Below are positions 52,860 through 62,867 of a stretch of 64,000 nucleotides of DNA, piece after piece. The first letter of the stretch is position 1; every line of letters begins with the position of its first letter. Source of the DNA: Bartonella australis AUST/NH1. Its GTDB lineage: Bacteria; Pseudomonadota; Alphaproteobacteria; Rhizobiales; Rhizobiaceae. Below the pieces are notes generated by a model. It made no database searches. It saw only the letters and a list, made by a program, of their open reading frames with translations, and had not been told where the DNA came from. The DNA is taken from NCBI RefSeq assembly GCF_000341355.1, contig NC_020300.1, positions 620,001 to 684,000 on the forward strand. The letters are read 5' to 3'. The translations under genes and the position numbers were made by a program.

Positions 52860-53160
52860 GTCACTTCGCGTGCTGAAAAGCGCAAGTTCGGGGGAGGACT
52901 GAATAATACCGCGCGGGGGTATACAGCCTGGACGCAGTTGCGTATTACAGAAAAATGGCCCCTTATCGAAGCCTTAAAGAAAGTAATTGATATTAGTGCT
53001 GATGTTAAAAAGGGTATTGACTTTCTTATGATAACGAAAAATTGAAAAATCCTGAATCAGTGATATTGTTTCAGCATCTGCAAACGTTTTTTGGGAAGCA
53101 ATTATATTCGCTGAGAAGCTGAAGATGCGCTGTCAAATCATAAAGCGAGATCTTCAGTGA
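52860..53160 (+). pseudogene. Decayed gene of unknown family
   Basis: Between sdaA and the next gene, one frame stays open for 61 codons without a start codon (52860-53044) and reads as ordinary protein: ARGYTAWTQLRITEKW, then LIEALKKVIDISADVKKGID. It stops at 53042, and coding-like sequence continues past a further stop as ISDIVSASANVFWEAIIFAEK up to about 53160. Loss of the start plus internal stops suggests a degraded gene. I do not recognise the family. Confidence 0.35.
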
Positions 53161-53278
53161 TAATTTTAACGGGTTTAAGATACAGACTCGCTTATTTTAG
53201 CGTTTTCCAAAACTCTAGGCGATAGATAAATATTTTTATCGACAAGATGACTTCCGCGAAGATTGCAGAGCTCAGAAT

Positions 53279-53557
53279 TTAGATATTCGTCGCACCTAAA
53301 CGAATTTTAATGGGTACAACCCCGGTCCTACTTGCAACACGTAAATGGATGGATACAGGGGGCATGATTAAGCGACGATTTCGAGTCGTTTGGCAAATAA
53401 GAAGGCTGACAAGTGAATGCGTATTTAGCGCAGTTGGGGCGTATTTTAAATTAGAAAATTTAGCCACAGCATCATGAAGAGAACGCAACGATAAGAGGGA
53501 AGATTGCCGCAACAGTTCTTCTCGTTCAAGAGACGAGATAATAGTGTTATGTTTCAT
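53279..53557 (-). CDS. Small hypothetical protein
   Basis: A 92-residue open frame with ATG at 53557, preceded by AAAGGTG at five bases. It starts 32 bp after the stop of the carboxypeptidase gene on the same strand, so it could be cotranscribed. The sequence is basic (MKHNTIISSLEREELLRQ at the start) with no signal peptide, membrane helix or motif I recognise. The ribosome site argues for it and the odd composition argues against it. Confidence 0.35.
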   Translation of the reverse strand: MKHNTIISSLEREELLRQSSLLSLRSLHDAVAKFSNLKYAPTALNTHSLVSLLICQTTRNRRLIMPPVSIHLRVASRTGVVPIKIRLGATNI

Positions 53558-53589
53558 GATAGCACCTTTACGCAGAATTCAAAAAATTT

Positions 53590-54936
53590 TTAGTAAGCTA
53601 CAATATAGCAGTTAAAATTTGCTTTCTTTAAAGCGGAACAAGCGTCCAGCGCGGCTTTTTTCGATTCAAAACCGACGAATCTAGCACGGTAATAGAGATG
53701 TCCGCTTTTTTCAAATGGTTGCATACGTGAAGATGCACGCTGCAAAGCTGAATAAGCCGCATTTTTGGCCTTTAAAAGCGTAGATTCCGCTTGCTTTTTA
53801 TTTGGAAGAGAACCAATTTGAACGGCCCATCCCTTTTTTGTGGACAAAGAGGCAGGCGTAATTTTAACAGCGGTATGTGCGGTTTTATGAGGGGCAGGGA
53901 TCGGTATAATTACCTGATTTACAGCGGCTATTGCGGCATTAGAAGCGTTAGGTTGTTCTGCAAGTGCTGTTAAAATGGCAGAAGATTCGTTGTTAGAATT
54001 AGCCCGATTTACTTTTATAGTAGGTATAGGAGCGGTTACACCAGTAGGCAAATTATAGCCGGGAGAAGTTACGAAACGTCTATCTGTTTTCTCGGGACTT
54101 GCTTTTTGCAAATATCGATTCAGTAAATTGACCATATGAGCGTCACGTGCGGCAGACGATTTTGCTCCCATGACAACAGCGACAATAGAGCGTCCTTGGG
54201 AACGTACCGATGTGGCTAAATTAGAACCTGACATTTGCGTGTAACCTGTTTTAATTCCATCAACGCCCTTCATTGTTTTGACTAAGTTATTGTGAGTATT
54301 AATTGTTCGTCCACGGAAAGTGAAGGCTGTTATTTTAAATAGTTTATACCGCTGGGGAAAATCTTTGCGTAGGGCTAATGATAAAGTAGCAAGATCCCGC
54401 GCAGTGGAATAATTGCGTACATCTGGAAGGCCTGAAGCATTCGCAAAATGCGTGTGTGTCATGCCAAGCTGGCGCGCTTTCGCTGTCATCATTTGAGCAA
54501 ATTTTTGTTCACTTCCACCAAGATATTCAGCGATAGCAGCAGCAACGTCATTCGCTGACTTTGTAATAAGGGCTTTAGCTGCTGCCTCTGCAGAAATCGT
54601 TTGTCCCGCTTTAAAGCCGATTTTCGATGGTGGACGTGTCGCAGCATGATTTGAAATTGGGATAGGCATATTCGGTGTCACTTGACGTTTTTTCATGGCT
54701 TCAAAAAGCATATACAACGTCATTATTTTTGTCAGAGAAGCCGGGTAACGTCTCAGGTCTGCGTTAGCTTGGAACAGGATTTTTTCCGTGTTTGCATCAA
54801 TAACGATAGCCGCATATTTATCTGGGTAGACTCCTTTAGGAGCAGAGGCTACTTTAGAGCAAGAAACGACCAACATAATGAGGGCAACGGCCACTTTTTT
54901 ATAGCGATAGGCGATTTTTCGACACTTAATATACAA
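53590..54936 (-). CDS. D-alanyl-D-alanine carboxypeptidase (PBP5/6 type) with SPOR-like tail
   Basis: Periplasmic peptidase that trims the terminal D-Ala of peptidoglycan stem peptides. The active-site SxxK is in YPASLTKIMTLY, the SxN motif in ITKSANDVAAAIAEYLGG, and the KTG motif in GIKTGYT. After ~residue 280 comes a proline/alanine-rich linker and a C-terminal SPOR-like domain (GWAVQIGSLPNKKQAESTLLKAK, ending NCYIVAY), a peptidoglycan-binding module for septal targeting. A TTG at 54936 with AGGG upstream gives a basic start followed by a hydrophobic signal peptide (VALIMLVVSCSKVASA). The frame is open to 55044 (GTG), so the exact start is unsure. Confidence 0.9.
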   Translation of the reverse strand: MYIKCRKIAYRYKKVAVALIMLVVSCSKVASAPKGVYPDKYAAIVIDANTEKILFQANADLRRYPASLTKIMTLYMLFEAMKKRQVTPNMPIPISNHAATRPPSKIGFKAGQTISAEAAAKALITKSANDVAAAIAEYLGGSEQKFAQMMTAKARQLGMTHTHFANASGLPDVRNYSTARDLATLSLALRKDFPQRYKLFKITAFTFRGRTINTHNNLVKTMKGVDGIKTGYTQMSGSNLATSVRSQGRSIVAVVMGAKSSAARDAHMVNLLNRYLQKASPEKTDRRFVTSPGYNLPTGVTAPIPTIKVNRANSNNESSAILTALAEQPNASNAAIAAVNQVIIPIPAPHKTAHTAVKITPASLSTKKGWAVQIGSLPNKKQAESTLLKAKNAAYSALQRASSRMQPFEKSGHLYYRARFVGFESKKAALDACSALKKANFNCYIVAY

Positions 54937-55212
54937 TTGTAATACCCTAATTAATGCTTCAGAAATTTTACCGAAATTCTTTAATTGCAGCTTATTTAGC
55001 GTAGTGTAGACGAATGGCGTTACCAATTTATTTATGAGGATCACCCTCTGAGTCGATATGTCAGGCTTATTCTGACCATAAAAGGAAGTTTTTTTATTTT
55101 GATGTAATCAGATATTGCAATAGCGGTGAAAGGACTTAAAATTGACGAAGGGTGCACCACATGGAAAATCATGACAATGCAAGATTCACCTATAAAGCCC
55201 ACCCTCTGTATT

Positions 55213-55538
55213 ATGCTCAATGAAAAGGGCAAGAGTTTGGATAAAAATAGGCATAGCGCTGTTATTATATTCCAAATAAAATTAAAATTGCAAAAGTCCG
55301 AGCTATATTGTGTTCTTTTGCTTAATTACAATCGTGCACCTATGAATTTAGTTATTTTTATTTTGGGGAATTTTTTTTTAAAAATTCGAAGAAGCAACCA
55401 GTATTATGTTAAGTATTCACAAAAACGGGGTGAGTGAATGCAGCCGCTTACACTTACAAAGCGGCTGAGGTGGGAGTTGTGCAAAGTATGGGGTTTGCAC
55501 ATCACAATGAATATCCGTTACAATATGTGATGGAATAG
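55213..55538 (+). pseudogene. clpS: clpS (ClpA adaptor / N-end rule recognin), inactivated
   Basis: Directly before clpA, the DNA encodes a recognisable ClpS broken by a frameshift. Up to the stop at 55435-55437 one frame reads YCVLLLNYNRAPMNLV and ends KRGE, matching ClpS YKVLLLNDDYTPMEFV and GVGE. From 55443 a second frame reads AAYTYKAAEVGVVQSMGFAHHNEYPLQYVME and stops at 55536-55538, matching the ClpS C-terminus YTYEVAETKV and HPLQCVME. Besides the frame shift, the two aspartates after Asn in the N-degron pocket are lost (NYN in place of NDD) and the pocket histidine of the VHQ region is gone. Confidence 0.85.
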
Positions 55539-55550
55539 AAGTGAGGGGTT

Positions 55551-57902
55551 ATGCCGTCTTTTACGCCCAGTCTTGAAGAAGTTTTGCAACGTGCATTAAC
55601 AATTGCTACTCAAGCACAGCATGAATACGCTACATTGGAGCATCTTTTGCTCGCCTTATTAGACGATGCTGATGCAAGCTCAGTTATTCGTGCTTGTAAG
55701 GTAGATTTAGAAGAGTTGCGAGAGCGTCTGACTCATTACATCCAGTCAGAATTAGATATACAAATTAGAACAGATGAGGACACAAAACCGACGGCATTTT
55801 TTCAGCGTGTTATTCAACGTGCAGTGATCCACGCTCAATCAGTGGGAAAGGATGAAGTGTCAGGGGCAAATGTCCTCGTGGCGATTTTTTCTGAGCGCGA
55901 AAGCTATGCAGCGTATTTTCTTCAAGAGATGGGGATGACTCGCTATGATGCTGTGCGTTTCATTTCGCACGGTATCATGCATGATGATGGGTTGTCCTTA
56001 CTGCTTGAAGATCTCGAAGAACAATTAGAGCAGCAGGTTTTTGACAGGGGCGAGAAAGTGGCAAGCGCGCTTTCTGTTTATTGTGTTGATTTAAATCGCA
56101 AAGCACGTAGTGGCAAAATTGATTTATTAATAGGCCGCGACGTGGAAATTTCGCGAATGATTCAGATTTTATGTCGAAGATCAAAAAATAATCCACTTTT
56201 GGTTGGTGATCCTGGAGTTGGAAAAACGGCTATAATAGAAGGTTTGGCCAGACGCATTATTGACGGGCAAGTACCCGAGGTCTTATCAAATACAACGATA
56301 TTTGCTCTTGATATGGGGGGGCTCGTCGCGGGCACACGCTATCGTGGTGATTTTGAAGAACGTCTGAAGCAAATTATTAAAGAATTCGCGCAGCATCCTG
56401 GTGCCGTTTTATTTATTGATGAAATTCACACATTAATTGGAGCAGGGGCCACGTCAGGGGGCAATATGGACGCGGCGAATCTTTTAAAACCTGTGTTATC
56501 TTCGGGTGTTATACGGTGTATTGGTTCGACGACTTACAGAGAATATCGCAAAATTTTTGAACAAGATCGGGCTCTGGAGCGCCGTTTCCAGAAGGTCGAT
56601 GTTAACGAACCGTCTATCGCAGATGCAATTAAGATTTTACAAGGACTGAAACCCTATTTTGAAGATTTTCACCAGCTTAAATACACCGATGAGGCAGTAA
56701 AAGCGTCAGTAGAGTTGTCTTCGCGTTATATGGCTGATCGCCGGTTACCAGATAAAGCAATTGATGTCGTCGATGAAAGTGGTGCAGCGCAGATGCTTTT
56801 ACCTAAAAAGCGGAGGAAAAAAAGTATAGGTGTTAAAGAAATTGAGGCAACCATTGCAACTATGGCGAGGATCCCGTCAAAAACAATTTCTGGTGATGAT
56901 CAGAAGCTTCTATGTAATCTCGAAAAAGAGCTCAAGCAAGTTGTTTATGGGCAAGATCAGGCAATTACAGCTTTAGTGTCATCGATTAAATTAGCGCGGG
57001 CGGGGTTGCGCGAGGCAGAAAAACCAATAGGCAGTTATTTATTTTCGGGCCCGACAGGTGTCGGAAAAACAGAGATTGCGAGACAACTCGCGTCTTCTTT
57101 GGGGATCGGGCTGTTACGTTTTGATATGTCAGAATATATGGAACAGCATACAGTAGCCCGCTTAATAGGGGCCCCTCCGGGCTATGTGGGGTTCGATCAG
57201 GGTGGTCTTCTCACAGATGCTGTTGACCAAAAGCCCCATGCGGTTGTTTTGTTAGATGAGATCGAAAAAGCCCACCCAGAATTGTTTAATATTTTACTGC
57301 AGGTGATGGATTACGGCAAATTAACGGACCATAATGGGAAAAAAATTGATTTTCGCAATGTTATTTTAATTATGACAACTAATGCGGGTGCTTCGGATAT
57401 GGCGAAGTCGGCCATAGGGTTTGGCAAGGTCCTTCGTGATAGTGATGATGTAGAAGCTATCAACCGATTATTTACGCCAGAATTTCGTAATCGGTTGGAT
57501 GCTATTATTCGGTTTGCGCCTTTATCTCGATTAATGATTAGCCGGGTTGTACAAAAATTTATTTTTCAGCTTGAAGCACAGTTAATTGATCAGGAGATTA
57601 CTTTTGACGTAAGTGTTTCCGCGATGGCGTGGCTAGCTAATAAAGGGTACGATGTCCAGATGGGCGCGCGCCCATTAGGATACGTGATACAAGAATATAT
57701 CAAGAAGCCATTAGCCGACGAAATTTTATTCGGGAAGCTTCGTAACGGCGGTACGGTTCGTGTGTCAACGCACAAACTAAACGAAGGGAAAGAGACGCTA
57801 AAATTACAAATTTCACCTTCTAATATACCTATTCACTCAAAAAATAGAAAAGCTGAAAGTTCTGTAAAGAAGCGTATAGCGAAAAAAAATTCCGCCACTT
57901 AA
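55551..57902 (+). CDS. clpA: ATP-dependent Clp protease ATP-binding subunit ClpA
   Basis: Double-ring AAA+ unfoldase that feeds ClpP. In its 783 residues: N-terminal Clp-N repeat domain (FTPSLEEVLQRALTIATQAQHEYATLEHLLLALL), first AAA+ with GDPGVGKTAIIEGLA and LFIDEIHTLIG, second AAA+ with GPTGVGKTEIARQLA and LLDEIEKAHPE, and the ClpP-docking IGF loop in KSAIGFGK. The frame is intact. The upstream adaptor gene clpS is a pseudogene, so this ClpA may work without that adaptor, or a second ClpS may be encoded elsewhere. Confidence 0.96.
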   Translation: MPSFTPSLEEVLQRALTIATQAQHEYATLEHLLLALLDDADASSVIRACKVDLEELRERLTHYIQSELDIQIRTDEDTKPTAFFQRVIQRAVIHAQSVGKDEVSGANVLVAIFSERESYAAYFLQEMGMTRYDAVRFISHGIMHDDGLSLLLEDLEEQLEQQVFDRGEKVASALSVYCVDLNRKARSGKIDLLIGRDVEISRMIQILCRRSKNNPLLVGDPGVGKTAIIEGLARRIIDGQVPEVLSNTTIFALDMGGLVAGTRYRGDFEERLKQIIKEFAQHPGAVLFIDEIHTLIGAGATSGGNMDAANLLKPVLSSGVIRCIGSTTYREYRKIFEQDRALERRFQKVDVNEPSIADAIKILQGLKPYFEDFHQLKYTDEAVKASVELSSRYMADRRLPDKAIDVVDESGAAQMLLPKKRRKKSIGVKEIEATIATMARIPSKTISGDDQKLLCNLEKELKQVVYGQDQAITALVSSIKLARAGLREAEKPIGSYLFSGPTGVGKTEIARQLASSLGIGLLRFDMSEYMEQHTVARLIGAPPGYVGFDQGGLLTDAVDQKPHAVVLLDEIEKAHPELFNILLQVMDYGKLTDHNGKKIDFRNVILIMTTNAGASDMAKSAIGFGKVLRDSDDVEAINRLFTPEFRNRLDAIIRFAPLSRLMISRVVQKFIFQLEAQLIDQEITFDVSVSAMAWLANKGYDVQMGARPLGYVIQEYIKKPLADEILFGKLRNGGTVRVSTHKLNEGKETLKLQISPSNIPIHSKNRKAESSVKKRIAKKNSAT

Positions 57903-57909
57903 AAACGTT

Positions 57910-58332
57910 TTAAAGGGCTGTGCGGATTTTTTGTGCGTTTTCTTCGAGTATTTCTGTGGGCGTGGCCGTATTGTTATGAGGGGTAAGCTCTATTCCCTTC
58001 ATACGTGGTATGACGTGAAAATGGAGATGGTAAACTGTTTGATTGCTGGCTGCTTCATTGAATTGCATAACCGTTACGCCGTCCGCGTGAAAAGCTTTTT
58101 TAACAGCATTGGCGATTTTTTGAACAGCTTTAATGAGCGGAAACAATGTTTCAGCATCTGCGTCTAGCAAATTTCTGGAGCCTTTCCGAGGGATGACCAG
58201 CGTATGACCCGGTGCTTGTGGCATGATATCCATGAATGCGATAACATCATCATCTTCATAAACACGGACGGAAGGAATTTCGTTACGAATTAATTTAGCA
58301 AAGATGTTATTATTGTCATAAGTTTTTTTCAT
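57910..58332 (-). CDS. HIT-family (histidine triad) protein
   Basis: Nucleotide hydrolase/transferase-like protein of 140 residues. It opens NIFAKLIRNEIPSVRVYEDDDVIAFMDIMPQAPGHTLVIP, a Hint-type pattern, and carries the histidine triad in VYHLHFHVIPR. It ends convergent with clpA, 7 bp from the clpA stop. Relatives hydrolyse AMP-lysine or adenosine phosphoramidates; the physiological substrate here is unknown. Confidence 0.9.
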   Translation of the reverse strand: MKKTYDNNNIFAKLIRNEIPSVRVYEDDDVIAFMDIMPQAPGHTLVIPRKGSRNLLDADAETLFPLIKAVQKIANAVKKAFHADGVTVMQFNEAASNQTVYHLHFHVIPRMKGIELTPHNNTATPTEILEENAQKIRTAL

Positions 58333-58458
58333 CCAGGACTCCCTTTTTGGTAGTACTTGTTTGAGGACAGCGCACGCTCAAAGTCGAAATTTTTACTAAA
58401 TGAAGTAATTTTTACCATTTTTTTTTACTTTAACCCAAGCGCTTGCGTTGATTAAGAA

Positions 58459-58923
58459 TTATATTTCCACGATCGCCTCAATTTCTACTGGAGCATCCAT
58501 AGGAAGAGCGGAGACACCGACAGCGGAACGGGCATGTCGGCCCGGGTCGCCGAGGACGTTTACGAATAAGTCAGAAGCTCCATTAGCGACGAGAGGAATA
58601 TCGGTAAAATTAGGATCTACGGCGACAAAAACGGTGATTTTGGTTATTTTTTTTATTTTATTCAAAGCGCCAAGAGTTGCTTTTGCTTGGGCAAGAATAT
58701 TGATAGCACATATTTCAGCTGATTTTTTTGCTTTTTTGGCACTGACGGTTGTTCCGACTTTCCCAGCAGCTATCAGTTTTCCGTCAAAAAATGGCAACTG
58801 ACCAGAGATAAACAGTTGGTTACCACTCTGTGATGTTGCTGTGTAATTTGCGATGGGTTGTGTTGCTGCAGGAATGATGATACCGAGCTTTTCTAAACGG
58901 CCTTCAATTGAGTTGTCTGTCAT
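58459..58923 (-). CDS. RidA-family (YjgF/YER057c/UK114) protein
   Basis: A 154-residue member of the RidA superfamily, whose founders hydrolyse reactive enamine/imine intermediates made by PLP enzymes. It has GRLEKLGIIIPAATQPIANY, ISGQLPFFDG, and the C-terminal DPGRHARSAVGVSALPMDAPVEIEAIV. The latter has an Arg in place to bind the substrate carboxylate, a long-form variant frequent in Rhizobiales. Same strand as the HIT gene, 126 bp upstream of it. Confidence 0.88.
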   Translation of the reverse strand: MTDNSIEGRLEKLGIIIPAATQPIANYTATSQSGNQLFISGQLPFFDGKLIAAGKVGTTVSAKKAKKSAEICAINILAQAKATLGALNKIKKITKITVFVAVDPNFTDIPLVANGASDLFVNVLGDPGRHARSAVGVSALPMDAPVEIEAIVEI

Positions 58924-59063
58924 GATTTAAACCCCATAATCATTCTACGCGTGCAGTTTTATAGAGCATTTTCTAGATTAAGGAAATGTATGGTTCACAG
59001 AGTATACGCGTTTTTTATTATTTTGATAATACACGAATGAGAAGAAGAAGTCAGAAATTTTGA

Positions 59064-59888
59064 ATGATAAAGTTGTTATTTATATCGGGTTTATGTAGCG
59101 CCTTTCTGTGCAGTGCGGAAGCGAAGGAATCTGTTTTTCTAGCACCCCATCGAGCGATTTATGATCTTCAGCTTGATGATATTTCCAATGGAACAACAAT
59201 TTTGGGAATGTCTGGGCGGATGGTTTACGAATTTACTGGTTCAGCATGTCAGGGATATACAACACGTTTCCGTTTCGTGAACCGCCTTTACCTCGAAAAT
59301 ATGCCGACGCGTTTAACCGATCAGCAAATAACCAGTTATGAAACAGGTGACGGTCGTGAGTTTCGTTTTAGCGTTATAGAGAAAATTGGGCAGAGTCTTT
59401 CAAATGACGTCAGAGGAGCAGCTGAGCGCACTGAAGATGGAATTATAGTTGAGCTAAAAAAGCCCAAAAAGGGCGTATATAAGCTTGCTATGGCTGACTT
59501 TCCAATTATGCACTTGAAGGCCATAATTCGACAAGCAAAAGCAAGCCGTTATTTTTATTATGGTGCTATATTTGATGGGACAAATAATGCGAATAAAGTA
59601 AGAACAGAAAGTGTAGTCATCGGAGAAAAGAAAATATCGACATCTCACGCTGAAACGGAGAATTTGAGAAAGTTAGATGGAAAGAGTTATTGGCCTGTTA
59701 CAGTTTCTTATTTCGATGATGAAAATAATAAAGGTGGTTTACCTGGTTATCGTACTAGCTTCCTTCTGTACGAAAATGGCGTTATGCGCGATTTGCGCAT
59801 CAATTACGGAAATTTTTCAGTACGCTCAAAATTAGAAAATTTTGAATTGTTTGATGCTGTAAAAGATCTCGGTAATTGTGAACATTGA
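59064..59888 (+). CDS. eipB: Periplasmic cell-envelope integrity protein EipB (DUF1849)
   Basis: EipB is a periplasmic beta-spiral protein needed for envelope integrity in Brucella. This 274-residue homologue has a signal peptide (residues 1-20, cut after AEA), then the DUF1849 body: HRAIYDLQLDDISNGTTI, GRMVYEFTGSACQGYTTRFRF, a central GREFRFSVIE, and the end NCEH. Cys62 and Cys272 correspond in place to the disulfide pair described for Brucella EipB. It is transcribed towards rpsB with 159 bp between. Confidence 0.87.
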   Translation: MIKLLFISGLCSAFLCSAEAKESVFLAPHRAIYDLQLDDISNGTTILGMSGRMVYEFTGSACQGYTTRFRFVNRLYLENMPTRLTDQQITSYETGDGREFRFSVIEKIGQSLSNDVRGAAERTEDGIIVELKKPKKGVYKLAMADFPIMHLKAIIRQAKASRYFYYGAIFDGTNNANKVRTESVVIGEKKISTSHAETENLRKLDGKSYWPVTVSYFDDENNKGGLPGYRTSFLLYENGVMRDLRINYGNFSVRSKLENFELFDAVKDLGNCEH

Positions 59889-60047
59889 ATGATGCGTAGA
59901 AAATGACTTGAAAAAAAATCAAATATTAGTATGGTAACTTTATTCCACACGCGGAATTTGGGCGTTTGCGGAGAAATTCAGCAAAAGTCCGCCGGTAGTA
60001 AGTTCACTTGCTTTTTCCGCGGAGGTCAAACCGGAAAGGATAGGACT

Positions 60048-60890
60048 ATGGCATTGCCAGATTTTACTATGCGCCAGCTTTTAGAGGCGGGCGTGCACTT
60101 TGGCCATCAGACACATCGTTGGAACCCGAAGATGGCTCCTTACATCTATGGTCAGCGTAATGATATTCATATTATCGATCTTGCTCAGACTGTTCCGCTC
60201 CTGCATCAGGCGCTTAAGCTTGTTTCTGATACAGTTGCGCGTGGCGGACGTGTTCTGTTTGTCGGTACTAAGCGGCAGGCGTCCGATATTATAGCTGATG
60301 CGGCTGGTCGTTCGGCACAGTATTACGTGAATGCGCGCTGGCTCGGTGGTATGTTAACGAACTGGAAAACGATTTCTAATTCGATACACCGCTTGCGTAA
60401 GCTTGATAAAATTCTTGCTGCTGAAGCGCAAGGTTTCACAAAAAAAGAACGCTTGAACCTTGAACGTGATCGCGAGAAGCTGAATCGTGCGCTTGGTGGT
60501 ATTAAGGATATGGGATCTGTCCCAGATCTTATATTTATTATTGATACAAATAAGGAAGGCATTGCTATTCAAGAGGCGAAACGTCTAAATATTCCAGTTG
60601 TGGCTGTTATTGATACTAACTGCGATCCCGATGATATCGACTATCCGATTCCGGGCAATGACGATGCTTCGCGTGCAGTTGCCCTTTATTGTGATCTTGT
60701 AGCGCGCGCTGCTCTTGACGGTATCGCTCGCCAGCAGGGTGCGATGGGTGCCGATTTAGGGGCTCAGGCTGATGTGCTTATGGAGCCTGTTTCAGAAGAT
60801 GTGGCTCCGGATACTGATTTGGGAGGCCCTGCCGGTGCACTTGTTGAGCCTATTGTGAAAGATGCAGCTCCGGTAGCTGAAGGGGTTTAG
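60048..60890 (+). CDS. rpsB: 30S ribosomal protein S2
   Basis: The 280 residues begin [29 protein letters not shown], followed by [11 protein letters not shown] and [13 protein letters not shown]; the tail after ~235 is an acidic/alanine extension usual in Rhizobiales. ATG 60048 follows CCGGAAAGGA and is chosen over the open frame from 59931. It starts the rpsB-tsf-pyrH-frr-uppS group, with a 158-bp gap to tsf. Confidence 0.96.
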   Translation: MALPDFTMRQLLEAGVHFGHQTHRWNPKMAPYIYGQRNDIHIIDLAQTVPLLHQALKLVSDTVARGGRVLFVGTKRQASDIIADAAGRSAQYYVNARWLGGMLTNWKTISNSIHRLRKLDKILAAEAQGFTKKERLNLERDREKLNRALGGIKDMGSVPDLIFIIDTNKEGIAIQEAKRLNIPVVAVIDTNCDPDDIDYPIPGNDDASRAVALYCDLVARAALDGIARQQGAMGADLGAQADVLMEPVSEDVAPDTDLGGPAGALVEPIVKDAAPVAEGV

Positions 60891-60988
60891 GTGGGTATAT
60901 CCTATAACCTGTTTCAGAGGACAGGGCTCTAGCTGCTGAGTAGTAGTTTGGAAGGCTTTTTGAAGCTTTATTTTATGGGGGGAATTGC

Positions 60989-61015
60989 GAGCGTGCACGG
61001 GGGCTATGCGCGCTC
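60989..61015 (+). other. Hairpin between rpsB and tsf
   Basis: GAGCGTGC and GCGCGCTC form an 8-bp stem with one wobble pair and an 11-base loop. No T tail; it may reduce readthrough or stabilise the rpsB mRNA end. Confidence 0.35.
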
Positions 61016-61048
61016 TTACTGTTGTAGAATTTAAAGAGGCAAACAAAT

Positions 61049-61972
61049 ATGAGCATTAGTGCTGCACAAGTAAAAGAACTTCGGGAATTATCGGGTGCTG
61101 GTATGATGGACTGCAAGGCAGCTCTGGAAGAAAGTAACGGTAATATGGAAGCCGCGGTTGATTGGCTTCGTAAAAAAGGGATAGCTAAAGCAGATAAAAA
61201 AGCTGGACGTATAGCTGCTGAGGGGTTAATTGGCCTTGCATCAAGAGGCTGTAGTGCTGTTTTGGTTGAAGTTAATTCTGAAACGGATTTTGTTGCGCGT
61301 AATGATATGTTTCAAACAATTGTACGTAACGTGGCTTTTGCCGCTTTGAATATAGAAGGTGGCGTTGAATCTGTTTCTGCATCTCTTTATCCAGGTTCCG
61401 AGAAAAGTGTTGAGGCAACAATTAAAGATGCAGTTAGTACAATTGGCGAAAATATGACGTTTCGTCGTTTAGCTAAGCTGTCTGTTAAGGATGGTGTTGT
61501 CGCCACTTATATCCATAATGGTGTAGCTGATGGCCTCGGTAAGCTCGGGGTTTTGGTTGCGATCGAAACTTCTGGGGATAAAGAAGCTGCTGCCGCTTTT
61601 GGTCGTCAGATTGCGATGCACGTGGCTGCAACTAATCCACTAGCATTGAGAGCGGAAGATATTGATGCGAGTGTTGTTGAGCGCGAAAAAACAATTTTTT
61701 CAGATCAAGCACGCCAATCTGGAAAGCCCGAAAATATCATCGAGAAAATGGTGGAAGGGCGCATGCGTAAGTTTTACGAAGAAGTTGTTTTGCTTTCTCA
61801 GGCCTTTGTTATGAATCCTGATATTATTGTTGATGCTGCTTTAAGGGATGCTGAAAAATCGATTGGAGCGCCGGCGAAGATCACTGGTTTTGTTCGTTTT
61901 GCGCTAGGTGAAGGTGTGGAGAAGGAAGAATCTGATTTTGCTGCACAGGTTACGGCGGCGGCAAAAGGGTAG
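61049..61972 (+). CDS. tsf: Elongation factor Ts
   Basis: Guanine-nucleotide exchange factor for EF-Tu. The 307-residue product has the N-terminal UBA-like domain ([25 protein letters not shown]) and the core with [16 protein letters not shown], the EF-Tu-contacting TDFV motif. Its partner tuf is in this window at 34982. Confidence 0.97.
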   Translation: MSISAAQVKELRELSGAGMMDCKAALEESNGNMEAAVDWLRKKGIAKADKKAGRIAAEGLIGLASRGCSAVLVEVNSETDFVARNDMFQTIVRNVAFAALNIEGGVESVSASLYPGSEKSVEATIKDAVSTIGENMTFRRLAKLSVKDGVVATYIHNGVADGLGKLGVLVAIETSGDKEAAAAFGRQIAMHVAATNPLALRAEDIDASVVEREKTIFSDQARQSGKPENIIEKMVEGRMRKFYEEVVLLSQAFVMNPDIIVDAALRDAEKSIGAPAKITGFVRFALGEGVEKEESDFAAQVTAAAKG

Positions 61973-62034
61973 CTATTTTTGAATTGTTTGGTGAAGATTT
62001 AAATTGTCTGTGAATATGAAAATGTAATTGTTTA

Positions 62035-62064
62035 AAGGGCATCACGTGGCAAGGTGGTGCCCTT
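62035..62064 (+). terminator. Strong hairpin between tsf and pyrH
   Basis: AAGGGCATCAC (62035-62045) pairs with GTGGTGCCCTT (62054-62064) in an 11-bp stem with one G-T pair. The T tract is short, so termination may be partial. Confidence 0.5.
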
Positions 62065-62110
62065 AGTGTATCAAAAATAGAAAGTAGATACGCTTTTTTG
62101 GAGATTATTA

Positions 62111-62830
62111 ATGACATTAGCTTCTAGATATAAACGCGTACTGTTGAAAGTGTCTGGTGAGGCATTAATGGGAGAACAAAATTTTGGAATTGATGTTTCA
62201 GTTGTAGATCGTATTGCCGCTGATATTGCTGAGGTACGGGCAATGGACGTGGAAGTAGCTGTTGTTATAGGGGGAGGCAATATTTTTCGCGGAGTTGCTG
62301 TTGCTTCACGTGGTGGAGATCGCGTAACTGGCGATCATATGGGGATGCTTGCAACTGCTATTAATTCTTTAGCATTGCGAACATCATTGACGAAATTAGG
62401 GATTGAGGCAGTTGTGTTGTCTGCGATTGCTATGCCGCAAATTTGTGAAAGTTTTTCGCAGCGTAAGGCTGTAGCTTATATGAATCAAGGAAAAGTCGTT
62501 ATATTCGCGGGTGGCACAGGTAATCCATTTTTTACTACTGATTCTGCCGCTACTTTACGCGCAGCAGAAATTGGCGCAGATGTTTTATTAAAAGGAACTC
62601 AAGTAGATGGTATTTATTCCGCAGACCCAAAGGTAGATCCTACGGCCAAACGCTTTGATCAATTGACGCACGTTAAAATTTTACAATGGGGATTATCCGT
62701 TATGGATACAACAGCAGTGACTTTAGCGCGTGAAAATAATGTACCAATTATTGTATATTCTATTCATGAAAAGGGCGGTTTGGCTAAGGTATTGAATGGG
62801 ACCGGACGATTCACAATAGTATCGGAATGA
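62111..62830 (+). CDS. pyrH: Uridylate kinase (UMP kinase)
   Basis: Hexameric bacterial UMP kinase, the step before CTP formation by PyrG at the start of this window. The 239 residues include [40 protein letters not shown] and DGIYSADPK, the amino-acid-kinase fold signatures. ATG follows TTGGAGATT. frr begins 37 bp downstream. Confidence 0.96.
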   Translation: MTLASRYKRVLLKVSGEALMGEQNFGIDVSVVDRIAADIAEVRAMDVEVAVVIGGGNIFRGVAVASRGGDRVTGDHMGMLATAINSLALRTSLTKLGIEAVVLSAIAMPQICESFSQRKAVAYMNQGKVVIFAGGTGNPFFTTDSAATLRAAEIGADVLLKGTQVDGIYSADPKVDPTAKRFDQLTHVKILQWGLSVMDTTAVTLARENNVPIIVYSIHEKGGLAKVLNGTGRFTIVSE

Positions 62831-62867
62831 GTATAATCTGGGGGGCATAATTAAAGGAGACGGGAAT

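Noticed and set aside
55041..55232. 63-codon minus-strand frame before the clpS relic
   Set aside because: No ribosome site or motif, and it lies over the upstream part of the clpS-clpA region; nothing supports expression.
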